DNA of 18,580 nt, taken from CAYJAD01 sp964372165. GTDB taxonomy: Bacteria > Desulfobacterota > Desulfovibrionia > Desulfovibrionales > Desulfovibrionaceae. The notes beneath the pieces are model-generated. The model was not told the DNA's origin. It searched no databases and saw nothing but the letters and a program-made list of their open reading frames with translations. Below, piece by piece: positions 1 through 8,233 of the stretch (position 1 is its first letter; every line of letters starts with the position of its first letter). The stretch spans positions 1 through 18,580 of the forward strand of contig CAYJPT010000037.1 in assembly GCA_964372165.1 (NCBI GenBank), in the 5' to 3' direction. The position numbers and the translations under genes are program-made.

Positions 1-59
1 AAAAGTTTACAAAAAATTTACAGTGCAGGACTAAAAGGCACGAAAATCAATCGTTAAAC

Positions 60-78
60 GGCGCAAATGAATTGCGCC
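60..78. repeat. short palindromic hairpin, copy A of a dispersed family
   Basis: GGCGCAA (60-66) pairs perfectly with TTGCGCC (72-78) around loop ATGAA. The centre resembles the hairpins at 120-155 and 11615-11648, suggesting a REP-like dispersed palindrome. No T-run follows, so it is not an obvious terminator. Confidence 0.5.
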
Positions 79-119
79 TACTCTTGATTTACCGGGTCGT
101 GCTGACTTTGTCATCAGTC

Positions 120-155
120 TGAGACTTCTGCACAATGAATTGTGCAGAAGTCTCA
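120..155. repeat. perfect 16-bp palindromic hairpin, copy B
   Basis: Bases 120-135 and 140-155 are perfect reverse complements around a TGAA loop (136-139), with GCACAA/TTGTGC next to the loop. No U-tract follows on either strand, which argues against a simple intrinsic terminator. It shares its centre with copy A (60-78) and copy C (11615-11648). The rest of bases 1-430 shows no convincing gene, only AT-rich sequence and a weak AT hairpin at about 264-298. Confidence 0.6.
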
Positions 156-433
156 AATAAGATGTGAAAGTTAACTTAATACATACGATATAAACAATTT
201 TTGCCAAGTGCAAAGCACATGGTAAAATGGTAAGTTGTAATTTTTTTGTGCGGGTTTGTGTGTATATTTTCAATTTTTTTCTATAAAAATGAAAATATTC
301 ATAGCCGCCATAGGGAAAAGAAAAATACCGCAAACCGCACAAAAAAATTAACTAACTTATGAATTAACTTTGGAAATATTTGATATAAAAACACTACATA
401 AAGTGTATTTAGTTGGCACTGCATGTATTGGAG

Positions 434-618
434 ACACGGCATTCTAATTTCAAATTTATGTATAAGAGATTTCATTTGAACAATGTAAATGTATGAGGTT
501 GGGGAAGGTTTTTTGAGCAATTTGCTGCGACGGAGCGTATGCGGAGGTGCTGCAACGCAAAAAAAACTTTACCGAACCGCATACATTAGCTTTTAACTTC
601 ACAAATTAGAATGCCGTG
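434..618. mobile_element. MITE-like element with 16-bp terminal inverted repeats
   Basis: CACGGCATTCTAATTT at 435-450 is the exact reverse complement of 603-618. Outside these arms the 9-mer GTATTGGAG occurs as a direct repeat (425-433 and 619-627), as a target-site duplication would. One extra A (434) lies between the left direct repeat and the left arm. The interior has no ORF of note but contains a nested inverted repeat, GTATGCGG (537-544) and CCGCATAC (577-584). This is the architecture of a non-autonomous transposable element. Inversion between the arms (a phase-variable promoter for the downstream permease) is a less likely alternative. No transposase is present here to name a family. 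Confidence 0.5.
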
Positions 619-685
619 GTATTGGAGCAATCAATCATTAATCATCAATTGCATTTTGAAAGGAAAAATGACATATTGACGAGAT

Positions 686-690
686 AGGAG
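686..690 (+). promoter_or_regulatory. ribosome binding site of the permease
   Basis: AGGAG lies 6 nt before the ATG at 697 and supports that start. No convincing -35/-10 pair was found just upstream. Confidence 0.7.
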
Positions 691-696
691 CAAAAT

Positions 697-2007
697 ATGT
701 CTGAAACAAACTCTAATGATTATACTCCTCCAATTTATGGTTTGAATGATCGCCCTCAAGGTATAAAAGCATTATTACTTTCCTTACAACACCTACTAGC
801 TATGTTTTCCGGTAATATCCTTTGTCCAATTATCGTATGTAATATGCTCAACCTCCCCTCAAGTGAAAAAACTTTCTTATTGCAGGCTTCTTTATTTGCA
901 GCAGGTATAGCAACACTTATTCAAGTTAAAAGTATAGGCCCTATAGGCTCAAAACTTCCCATTGTCATGGGTACAAGTAATGCCTTTATACCAACAGTTA
1001 CCGGCATTGCCAGTCGCTACGGTGTGGGTGCTGTTATTGCTACAAGTTTTTTAGGGGGCATTTTTGAAACCATTATAGGCATTTTATTACCCAAAATTAA
1101 AAAACTACTAACTCCATTAGTCACCGGTGTAGTGGTGTTAACTATTGGTATTACACTAATTCCGGTAGGCATCAAGCAGGCAGCCGGTGGCAATAAGAAT
1201 TTTGGTTCTTTAGAAAATTTACTATTATCTGGTTTAGTTTTAACCTGTATCATACTTTGCAATCGCTTTGGTTCTACACTGGTACGCACATCAGCCATAG
1301 TTATTAGTATGGCCATAGGTTTTTTAGTTGCAAGTGTATTTGGTCTTGTTGACTTTAGTGCAGTAACGCAAGCGTCTTGGATTTCTTTGCCAAATCCCAT
1401 GCAATACACATGGATTTTCCCCATTGATGCAGTCATTGCCATGATACTTATGTATATGGTTACAGCAGCAGAAACAGTTGGTGATACCTATGCCATAACC
1501 AACCTTGCAGAAAACCGAGATGCCACAATGAAGGAAACTCGCGGCTCAGTCATTGCAGATGGAGTCGGAAGTAGTTTAGCAGCAATATTTAATGCTTTTC
1601 CTAATACTTCTTATAGCCAAAACATTGGAGTAATAGCAATTTCTGGTGTAATGAGCCGCTATGTAGTTTTTCTTACAGGTTGCATTTTGATTGTGCTCTC
1701 ACTTTTCCCAAAATTAAGTGCATTATTTTCTGTCATGCCAACAGCTGTGCTTGGCGGAGCAGCCATTGTAATGTTTTCAACTGTGGCTTCATCAGGTTTA
1801 TTAATTTTGCGAAAAATCCCCCTTACACGTAGAAATATATTAATAATTTCAATATCTGCCGGCCTTGGAATAGGCCTAAATGCAGTGCCTGAAGCCTTAG
1901 ACATTTTGCCGGATGGATTAAGGCTTATTTTTGCAGAAACCGGTGTTGCTACATCTACATTAATGGCAATTCTTTTGGATCGCTTTTTTCCTGATACAAA
2001 TCAATAA
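697..2007 (+). CDS. NCS2-family nucleobase (xanthine/uracil/purine) permease
   Basis: This 436-aa, highly hydrophobic protein is a nucleobase:cation symporter-2 (NCS2/NAT) carrier of the inner membrane, importing a purine or pyrimidine base with a cation. Family signatures seen: the TM1 motif LQHLLAMF (residues 30-37), an acidic residue in AAETVGD (E259), ADG (D288), and the NAT-type motif QNIGVIAISG (308-317). By family comparison E259, D288, Q308 and N309 correspond to substrate-site residues of XanQ-type carriers. The Gln in the motif favours xanthine or urate-type substrates over uracil (UraA has Glu), but specificity is inference. Length is normal. The start is set by AGGAG at 686-690. 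The next gene starts 6 nt after the stop, implying cotranscription with the DUF2877 protein. Confidence 0.9.
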   Translation: MSETNSNDYTPPIYGLNDRPQGIKALLLSLQHLLAMFSGNILCPIIVCNMLNLPSSEKTFLLQASLFAAGIATLIQVKSIGPIGSKLPIVMGTSNAFIPTVTGIASRYGVGAVIATSFLGGIFETIIGILLPKIKKLLTPLVTGVVVLTIGITLIPVGIKQAAGGNKNFGSLENLLLSGLVLTCIILCNRFGSTLVRTSAIVISMAIGFLVASVFGLVDFSAVTQASWISLPNPMQYTWIFPIDAVIAMILMYMVTAAETVGDTYAITNLAENRDATMKETRGSVIADGVGSSLAAIFNAFPNTSYSQNIGVIAISGVMSRYVVFLTGCILIVLSLFPKLSALFSVMPTAVLGGAAIVMFSTVASSGLLILRKIPLTRRNILIISISAGLGIGLNAVPEALDILPDGLRLIFAETGVATSTLMAILLDRFFPDTNQ

Positions 2008-2013
2008 TAACTG

Positions 2014-2934
2014 ATGTTAACAACAAACATTTTAAGTATTGGTTACTATGCCCAAAAGCTAATAAAATTAAAAGCACAACCATGGCTCATTTTAGCAACA
2101 TTTAAGCATAGCATTTATTTAAAAAGCAATACTTTTATACATGCAATATGCATTGTACATCCAAAACTTGGATGCGGACCACTCAACATTGTACTTGAAC
2201 AGCACTACTTTGAACAAATGCTTTGGGAAAATGCAAATGGCATTATTGATAGTAAAACTTCTATTTTCATAGAAAACTCTTTATTACACATAGCAAATGC
2301 GAAGCCAATAAAACTACAACAACTAAGCCCTTGGGTAGCACCAAAATTTGTAAAACCAGATTTTACAATTTTATCACAGCACGTTAAAAAAACTCTTAGC
2401 TATGTCTTAGCAAACTATAGCCCAAGTGGTATTTTTCCAAATTTATTTTTTCATAAAACTCAAATTCATTTGGATTTCATTGAAAATAACATAATAAAAA
2501 AAGTTAAATACTTACAACAGATGCTACCACATTGGTTGGCAGATAAGCAAGATTGCCATACTGAGCAAAATATTATTTCCATACTTACTTCACTTGTTGG
2601 TTTAGGGCGCGGACTAACACCCAGTGGCGATGACTTTATTGCTGGCTTTTTTATGGCTTTATACAGTCTTGGTTTTGATAAAAAAGCTATGAATTTATAT
2701 GTCTCACTTTTACCATATATCAACGCTAACACCGGAATTATAAGCGCATCGCTACTTTGCTGCACTATGCAAGGGCATGGCAATGAATTTTTGCATGAAG
2801 CTATTATGCAAATTTTACTTGGATCTCCATTAACAGCACTAGTACATATTCAAAACATGGGACATAGTTCAGGCTGGGATATGTTAAGTGGTATTTTATT
2901 GGTATTTCAAATTGTTGCCCAAAACAATTTTTAA
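2014..2934 (+). CDS. DUF2877 protein (AllH/YlbF-like, oxamate carbamoyltransferase subunit family)
   Basis: This 306-aa soluble protein carries the DUF2877 hallmark GLGRGLTPSGDDFIAG (residues 196-211) and a C-terminal GHSSGWDMLSGIL segment that fits the family. In E. coli the DUF2877 protein YlbF (AllH) is, with AllF and AllG, part of the oxamate carbamoyltransferase of anaerobic allantoin catabolism. No AllF, AllG or carbamate kinase gene is in this window, so a complete enzyme cannot be assigned. It starts 6 nt after the permease stop without a clear Shine-Dalgarno sequence, suggesting translational coupling. The pairing with a nucleobase permease fits purine or ureide breakdown, but this is inference from context. 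Confidence 0.75.
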   Translation: MLTTNILSIGYYAQKLIKLKAQPWLILATFKHSIYLKSNTFIHAICIVHPKLGCGPLNIVLEQHYFEQMLWENANGIIDSKTSIFIENSLLHIANAKPIKLQQLSPWVAPKFVKPDFTILSQHVKKTLSYVLANYSPSGIFPNLFFHKTQIHLDFIENNIIKKVKYLQQMLPHWLADKQDCHTEQNIISILTSLVGLGRGLTPSGDDFIAGFFMALYSLGFDKKAMNLYVSLLPYINANTGIISASLLCCTMQGHGNEFLHEAIMQILLGSPLTALVHIQNMGHSSGWDMLSGILLVFQIVAQNNF

Positions 2935-2990
2935 AAGCAATGACGTAAGTCAATGCGACCCAAAATCAATATGCAACTAGGCCAGCGGAG

Positions 2991-3017
2991 TAGAAAATTA
3001 TATTTAGTAATTTTCTA
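2991..3017 (+). terminator. possible weak terminator after the permease operon
   Basis: TAGAAAATTA (2991-3000) pairs with TAATTTTCTA (3008-3017) around a 7-nt loop, followed by GACTTTTTC. The stem is AT-rich and the T-run is displaced by three bases, so efficiency is doubtful. A second small hairpin (2937-2956) lies just after the DUF2877 stop. Confidence 0.35.
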
Positions 3018-3033
3018 GACTTTTTCTTGAATG

Positions 3034-3042
3034 TGTTATAAG
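3034..3042 (+). promoter_or_regulatory. extended -10 promoter of the GGDEF/TPR gene
   Basis: TG at 3034-3035 followed by one base and TATAAG (3037-3042) forms an extended -10 element. No good -35 is seen. Transcription would start at about 3049, almost at the ATG (3051), and there is no Shine-Dalgarno sequence, so a leaderless or near-leaderless mRNA is possible. Confidence 0.4.
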
Positions 3043-3050
3043 CTAAGCAA

Positions 3051-5492
3051 ATGAATGAACTATATACAACTCAATTAGAACGTAGCGACCTAATAGAACT
3101 TGAGGGAAGTTTAATTGATGCTTTTCGCAAGATATTATCTTTCCAAAGCCATAGTCTTTATTTTCCAACCCCTCACAATACTCCACAAGAACCACAATGG
3201 ATAGCAAGGGAACGCACATTATTATTACCTTTGCAATATGAAAATAAAAATTTTGGTGTTTTTATGGTGCGCAAAGCTAAAGCTAACGAAGTAAAGCGTT
3301 TATTGCCTATACTACCTGAATTAGCAACACTTTGCCTTGAACATTTGCTATGCATAAAGCAAAGCCGTATAGATGAAATAACCGGCCTTGCGCGTATGAG
3401 TCGCCTTTTCATGAGTATGGAGCATAACACTGACATGGTGCGTTCGCCATTTATGGCTAACACCGACAATGAATACCAAATTCCCGTTAACAAAGCTTGT
3501 ATGGGTTTAATCGTTGTGCGTTGCTCAAGATTTCAAAATGTAGTTTCAGAATTTGGATACATGTTTTCCAACAATGCACTGGCAGAATGGGCAAAAATAT
3601 TACAAAGCCAACTGCCTGCTGAAGTTATTGCTGCACGCAGTGCTGAAAATGAGTGCACAATATTAATACCTGCAGCCACACGAGCATCATGCAAAAAAAT
3701 TGCACAACAAATACTCAAACATGTTAATGCCTTTACATCAATGCACTCAGCAAGCAAACGCAAAGTAAGCCTAAAAAGCGTATCCGGCTTTGCATTATAT
3801 CCTCAAGATATGGATAATAAACATATGGCTTTGCCCATGGCGGAGCAAATTCATCATCTTTTAAATAAGGCAAGACTGGCTGCAGATATAGCGCATGAAC
3901 ATACTACGCTGCAAAGTGGTAATACAGACCTTGACCAAGAATATATTTGCATGTCCTTTGCAAATATCATTTCTCGCGGAGGACTTATCCAAGACATTCT
4001 CCCGCACGGTAATGTGGTTACAAACTTAGGAAAAAACATGGGCGCTTTGGAGGGTCAATGCTTTTCTGTTTGGAGTCAACAAGGGCTTTGCAAGGGTGAA
4101 GTTTTTTTAAGTCATATTGATGAAAATAAGAGTATAGCGGAAGCAATACTACATGACCCAATTTGTCCCTGGGAAGTTGGTGATCAGCTACGCATTGATC
4201 ATGTAAAAAATTCAGCATACCAGCCTAATTCAAAACAAGATTTAAATGAATCTGACAATAAAAATACTACACAAGGCAGCGTCGTTCTTTCGCATGCTAA
4301 TTTCATGCAGCGCTTTACTAAAGAGCGTGAAGCAAAGGCACATTTTACCATTGCTTTAATACGCTTAAATCCTAAAAATGGTGAGTTATTTGAGCAGAAA
4401 CAAATTGAAGATATTGAAAGTTTGCAAAACAATTGCACAAAAACACATTTGGCTGAACAATCAAGCAACAAAAATCAAACCGAACAATTAACTTTTTCTC
4501 CTCCTGTTTTAAGTGGAAGATATGGACAAACTAGCCTCGTTTTCCTCTATTATTCTAAAAATGAACAATCAATTTATGAGTTTTATGTTGATTTAGTACA
4601 AAAGGCAGAACAACAAGATATTCATCTTGCAGTAGGCATTGCTTCATACCCATATTTACAATACAGCAAAGGAGATATTTTAGAAAATTGCCATAAGGCT
4701 CTTGAGTTAGCCATGTTACTTCCAAAACCACAAGTGGCACTCATGGGTAGCTTAGCCTTAAATATAAGTGCAGATCAACAGTATAGCCGTGGCAACATTT
4801 TTGAAGCTGTAGAAGAATATAAATTAGCTCTTTTAGCTGATTCCAAAAATGCAATGGCATGGAATTCACTTGGAGTTTGTATGGCTGCACTATCTCGCCC
4901 AAGTGAAGCCAAGCAATATTTTAAAGAAGCCTTAAAACTTTGGAAAAAAACTCAACTCACAGCGCAACAAAAAAGTGAGTATACAGCCACACTTTATAAT
5001 CTTGGCACACTTTGTCAAAACCTTGAAGAAATACGCAGTGCTACACAATATTTTAAACAATGTATACAAATAGATAATGAACATTATTTTGCCTATATCC
5101 GCCTTGGGCAATTGGCAGAAAAAGCAGGACGATACGGCCAAGCGCGCCAATACTTAGACATTGCCGCTTCTTTTGAAGATATTCATAAAAAATATGGTGG
5201 CACAGCACGCAGACATTTGGCACGTGTAGCTCTACAGCAACGCAAAAATTCTGAAGCTCGTGAATTAATCCATGAAGCTTTGTTACGCAATCCTCAAGAT
5301 GCCATAGCCCTATGTATGCTTGCAAAACTATACCTTGAAGGTGGCGAAGACCCACAAATGTCAGAGATGTTGGCTCGTAAAAGTATTGGGCTTAGACCTG
5401 AATATACGCCGGCATGGCAAGTATTAGCTCAAAGTTTACGTGCCCTTGGACGTGAAGATGATGCTTTACATGTTGAACAACGTACCGCTTAA
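3051..5492 (+). CDS. degenerate tandem GGDEF protein with C-terminal TPR array
   Basis: An 813-aa protein without signal peptide or membrane helices, so probably cytoplasmic. Residues 1-100 look like a GAF-type or related N-terminal module. Residues about 105-285 read as a GGDEF fold (DEITGLARMSRLF at 108-120, FALYP at 247-251, a terminal helix near 265-281), but the active loop is RSAENECTIL instead of GGDEF. Residues about 300-385 form a beta-rich segment (NLGKNMG...KGEVFLSHI...VGDQLRI) like FlgT-C-type domains. Residues about 416-560 look like a second GGDEF fold (GRYGQTSLVFLYY, VGIASYP, CHKALELA), also without the catalytic motif. Residues about 575-810 contain about six TPR units. Cyclase activity is not expected. 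A signalling scaffold or c-di-GMP-related role is likely but unproven. The start codon lacks a recognisable RBS. Confidence 0.75.
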   Translation: MNELYTTQLERSDLIELEGSLIDAFRKILSFQSHSLYFPTPHNTPQEPQWIARERTLLLPLQYENKNFGVFMVRKAKANEVKRLLPILPELATLCLEHLLCIKQSRIDEITGLARMSRLFMSMEHNTDMVRSPFMANTDNEYQIPVNKACMGLIVVRCSRFQNVVSEFGYMFSNNALAEWAKILQSQLPAEVIAARSAENECTILIPAATRASCKKIAQQILKHVNAFTSMHSASKRKVSLKSVSGFALYPQDMDNKHMALPMAEQIHHLLNKARLAADIAHEHTTLQSGNTDLDQEYICMSFANIISRGGLIQDILPHGNVVTNLGKNMGALEGQCFSVWSQQGLCKGEVFLSHIDENKSIAEAILHDPICPWEVGDQLRIDHVKNSAYQPNSKQDLNESDNKNTTQGSVVLSHANFMQRFTKEREAKAHFTIALIRLNPKNGELFEQKQIEDIESLQNNCTKTHLAEQSSNKNQTEQLTFSPPVLSGRYGQTSLVFLYYSKNEQSIYEFYVDLVQKAEQQDIHLAVGIASYPYLQYSKGDILENCHKALELAMLLPKPQVALMGSLALNISADQQYSRGNIFEAVEEYKLALLADSKNAMAWNSLGVCMAALSRPSEAKQYFKEALKLWKKTQLTAQQKSEYTATLYNLGTLCQNLEEIRSATQYFKQCIQIDNEHYFAYIRLGQLAEKAGRYGQARQYLDIAASFEDIHKKYGGTARRHLARVALQQRKNSEARELIHEALLRNPQDAIALCMLAKLYLEGGEDPQMSEMLARKSIGLRPEYTPAWQVLAQSLRALGREDDALHVEQRTA

Positions 5493-5533
5493 GGATTAAT
5501 AAATATACTGAGTAGTAAGCATAGAAAAAGGCA

Positions 5534-6310
5534 TCATGGCAATAAGATGCTAAAATATTGGCAAAGCAACTTATGCCAATCAACTTGGCTTTGTACTTGC
5601 CAAAAATCCAAATTTTTAGTGCCAATTATCCAATATGGAACTTTTCGCACATCATCTGATATGTCGTTATGCGCCCCATCTGCGTGCATACCATGATCAC
5701 TTGTTACAATGACCGTGGCATTATCGGCAATCCATTTTTGTACATATTCTGCCAATAGCATATCCACTACACGCACTGCCAAGCGATATTTTGCACTATT
5801 TGCTCCATGCAAATGACCTGCAGCATCAACACCCATAGTATGCACAAGCAAAAACTCCGGCTCATAATGCAAACGTAAAGCTTCTGCATCTTGAAAAACA
5901 TAAGCATCGGGATAATCATCAGTATTATAAAAAATACCATGTTTTATTGGTCCGTTGGCATTAATGGTTAGCCTGTGTTCTTTTATATTGTACGACTCAC
6001 CATTGTATATTTCGCGCATCCAATAATATGCAGCCATAGCGCAAGTTTGACCATTTTGGTGTAATTTAGAAAAGAAAGATTGTGCAAAACACTCTGCAGA
6101 AAGAAATCCGCCATTATTAGTGGTAATACCTGTTTTAAGTGGTTTTTCGCCTGTAAAAAGTGTTGAGTAAATTGGACGTGATAAAGTTGGTAGTTCACAA
6201 TCAACACAGCCAAAAATCGCACCTTGTTCTTTACACGCAGCAAGATAAGACATATGCATAGCACTTGACATATTAAGCCCGTCAACAAGCACAAAAATCA
6301 AATTTCCCAT
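5534..6310 (-). CDS. alkaline-phosphatase-superfamily phosphodiesterase/pyrophosphatase-like hydrolase
   Basis: A 258-aa protein of the type I phosphodiesterase/nucleotide pyrophosphatase branch of the alkaline phosphatase superfamily. Expected metal-site and nucleophile motifs are visible in order: VDGLN (D10), PTLSRP (T42, probable nucleophile), GVDAAGHLHG (D162, H166), SDHGMH (D205, H206) and H214. There is no signal peptide, so the enzyme appears cytosolic, unusual for secreted family members. The start is supported by AAGGGTG a few bases before the ATG. It is shorter than many family members because it lacks cap insertions. It is transcribed towards the TPR gene (convergent, 41-nt gap) and away from the glycosyltransferase operon. 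The substrate cannot be predicted; a phosphoester or nucleotide is likely. Confidence 0.8.
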   Translation of the reverse strand: MGNLIFVLVDGLNMSSAMHMSYLAACKEQGAIFGCVDCELPTLSRPIYSTLFTGEKPLKTGITTNNGGFLSAECFAQSFFSKLHQNGQTCAMAAYYWMREIYNGESYNIKEHRLTINANGPIKHGIFYNTDDYPDAYVFQDAEALRLHYEPEFLLVHTMGVDAAGHLHGANSAKYRLAVRVVDMLLAEYVQKWIADNATVIVTSDHGMHADGAHNDISDDVRKVPYWIIGTKNLDFWQVQSQVDWHKLLCQYFSILLP

Positions 6311-6506
6311 TTATTCACCCTTGCTCAACTCACTGATATGATAGTACAAAACAAACTTAATATTTTTAAAAAACTATTTTTTTTCATAATGCATCACACA
6401 AGCCATCCAAACTTTAAATTACAGGGAATTTAAATATAAAGTTGAAGATATTAACAAAAATCAATATGTAATAAAATGTTGCACAATATAGCACTTTCAT
6501 GATAAC

Positions 6507-6533
6507 CTTACGAATGTTGCAAAACAGCGTAAG
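6507..6533. other. two-tier hairpin in the divergent intergenic region
   Basis: CTTACG (6507-6512) pairs with CGTAAG (6528-6533), and inside it TGTT (6515-6518) pairs with AACA (6523-6526) around GCAA. It lies between two divergent genes, upstream of the TATAAT at 6564, so it could be an operator. No regulator is known. The remaining intergenic sequence (6311-6587) is AT-rich without further clear features. Confidence 0.3.
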
Positions 6534-6563
6534 CAATTTATTTTTTATAAATCTATTTACAAT

Positions 6564-6569
6564 TATAAT
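6564..6569 (+). promoter_or_regulatory. -10 box of the glycosyltransferase/ABC operon
   Basis: A perfect TATAAT at 6564-6569 lies 18 nt before the ATG at 6588. No recognisable -35 sits 17 nt upstream (the position is T-rich), which suggests activator dependence or a weak promoter. Confidence 0.45.
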
Positions 6570-6587
6570 CAAAAAAATTAGGCATAT

Positions 6588-7037
6588 ATGAGAACTTTGA
6601 CTCGGTATATAATACTGTTTTATTTTATTTTGTCCTTTGTCGTTTGTTCGTCATATAGCATTGCACAGGAAAACAATACACAAAACTCACAATATTCGCA
6701 AACTCAAACAAATTTGGGTGAGTTGTGGACGGGTTCACTTTATACATCAACATATAGAGCAGGTCTTTGTATTGAATCTGATGGCAGAGTGCGTGGTGTT
6801 TTATTATTAAAACTTAAAAATGGGCAAATTGACACCTATCACTTTTATGGTATTATGGACAGTAATGGTATTATCAAAGCAAAACATAAATCTGGTCACC
6901 TTTTTGTGGGAAAGTTTGATGATGAAATAAGCGTCAGTGGTGATGTTACCCTTAGTAATGGTTTTTCTGTAGAGCTTAAAGGCGACAGATTACAAAACGC
7001 AACACTCACTGAACGTTGTGGACCACTTGCGGAGTAA
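6588..7037 (+). CDS. small secreted protein of unknown function
   Basis: This 149-aa protein begins with a basic residue pair and a hydrophobic stretch (residues about 7-24), then a probable signal peptidase I site after SIA (around 24-26). The Cys in the hydrophobic stretch (FVVC) does not sit in a proper lipobox. The mature part starts with a Gln/Asn/Thr-rich linker (27-42) and continues as a beta-rich domain with alternating Gly and hydrophobic residues (GKFDDEISVSGDVTLSNGF), like small periplasmic beta-sheet proteins. I do not recognise a family. AGG at 6580-6582 precedes the ATG. It is the first gene of a four-gene operon; its last codons overlap the RBS of the next gene, so a periplasmic accessory role in the same pathway is plausible. 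Confidence 0.65.
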   Translation: MRTLTRYIILFYFILSFVVCSSYSIAQENNTQNSQYSQTQTNLGELWTGSLYTSTYRAGLCIESDGRVRGVLLLKLKNGQIDTYHFYGIMDSNGIIKAKHKSGHLFVGKFDDEISVSGDVTLSNGFSVELKGDRLQNATLTERCGPLAE

Positions 7038-7042
7038 TAAAT

Positions 7043-8224
7043 ATGTTATGGTTGTATGCTGCAATCTTACAATGTATTATACTTTTAGCCATATGGCGTA
7101 TGGCAAGAAAAACTATTTTTGAAAATAATACTCAAACATCAAATATTACATTAGATGATGATGCACTCTACCCCACTGTGGCTATGATAATTCCTGCTGC
7201 TGGCAATAACCCTGTCATGCACGAAGCCATATCATCACTTTTAACACAAAACTACCCACACTTATTGCCTATAATTGTCACTGCTGACAAACAAGACCCA
7301 GCAACTCAAGTTGCGAGTTCAATTAAAGACAGTTTTCCTACAGCTCAATGTTTAATTGCCGGCGAAGCTGCGCACTGTTCGCAAAAAAATCATAATATTT
7401 TGTTTGCCTTATCACATGTCAAACAAGATGCAGATATCTTTGTTTTTTGTGATAGTTCTCATATTGCAAAACCTGATTTTATAAGTCAATTAGTATGGCC
7501 AATTATTAATGGTGAAGCTGGATTTACCACCGGTTACCATGAGGTTGAAGCTTATGATGATAAACCTGTAACTTTAGCTTATCAATTTTGTGTTCTACTT
7601 ATGCGCCTACTGCAAGCTATTGCTATATTTACGCAACCTTGGGGCGGAGCCATGGCTATTTCGCGGCAAGTGTTTGAACATCACAAAATTGTAGATATTT
7701 GGAGAGAGAATGTTGTCGATGATTGTTCACTAGCAAGCTTATTGTTAAAACGTAAACTACATGTTAAGCTTTGCCCTAAAGCAATTCTCACCACTAAATC
7801 TAAAAATCACAGTTTTGAAACTTGGTGCGCATGGATGCAAAGACAAATATTGTTTCTTAAATTTTGCATCCCAACACAATGGTATTGTCTAGGATTTTTT
7901 TCAGTAATTTTAGCATTGCCTATTCTGTTATCTTGTATTATGTTGCTTTCGGGATTAACCAATATGTTAGCTTCTGATATGGCTTGGTTCGTCATTCTAT
8001 CTGCTATCCACCTTGGTATTTTAACTAAAATTATTTTAAGTTGGCGAGAACTTCTCCCTCGTGAAACACCCACAAAAGCGTGGCTTACTGCTTTTGTTAT
8101 TGGTTTTACAATATTTGCATGGACTTTTTTCAAAACTATTCGCCCTTGGTTCATTGATTGGCATGGTAAACGCTACAATGTCACTAAGGGAGGAAGAGTA
8201 ATCAACATAGAAAAACTACTGTAA
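7043..8224 (+). CDS. membrane GT2 glycosyltransferase, ceramide-glucosyltransferase (GT21/HpnI)-like
   Basis: The ATG at 7043, 5 nt after the previous stop and preceded by GGAG (7031-7034), is preferred over an upstream TTG at 7016; the protein is then 393 aa. An N-terminal membrane helix (about 2-20) precedes a cytosolic GT-A domain: TVAMIIPAAG (45-54), a lysine/asparagine segment SQKNHN (113-118), the DxS-type motif FCDSSH (135-140, D137), GGAMAISR (201-208), VVDDCS (224-229) and WMQRQ (264-268), which occupies the place of the QXXRW motif. Three C-terminal membrane helices follow (about 282-304, 313-333 and 345-364). This order matches the GT21-like branch that glycosylates ceramide or hopanoid-type lipids. 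The acceptor is probably a membrane lipid, but this is inference. Its stop lies within the RBS region of the permease gene. Confidence 0.8.
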   Translation: MLWLYAAILQCIILLAIWRMARKTIFENNTQTSNITLDDDALYPTVAMIIPAAGNNPVMHEAISSLLTQNYPHLLPIIVTADKQDPATQVASSIKDSFPTAQCLIAGEAAHCSQKNHNILFALSHVKQDADIFVFCDSSHIAKPDFISQLVWPIINGEAGFTTGYHEVEAYDDKPVTLAYQFCVLLMRLLQAIAIFTQPWGGAMAISRQVFEHHKIVDIWRENVVDDCSLASLLLKRKLHVKLCPKAILTTKSKNHSFETWCAWMQRQILFLKFCIPTQWYCLGFFSVILALPILLSCIMLLSGLTNMLASDMAWFVILSAIHLGILTKIILSWRELLPRETPTKAWLTAFVIGFTIFAWTFFKTIRPWFIDWHGKRYNVTKGGRVINIEKLL

Positions 8225-8233
8225 GGTTCACCT

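Noticed and set aside
520..696. Purine riboswitch before the permease
   Set aside because: I found no purine-aptamer core or matching three-way junction. The inverted repeat here belongs to the MITE-like element.
1017..1442. Long minus-strand open frame inside the permease gene
   Set aside because: It is antisense to a clear membrane transporter, with low-complexity composition and no RBS. It is a shadow of the coding strand.
7016..7042. Upstream TTG start for the GT2 gene
   Set aside because: It would overlap the preceding gene by 22 nt, whereas the ATG at 7043 has GGAG at 7031-7034 and starts a normal N-terminal membrane helix.
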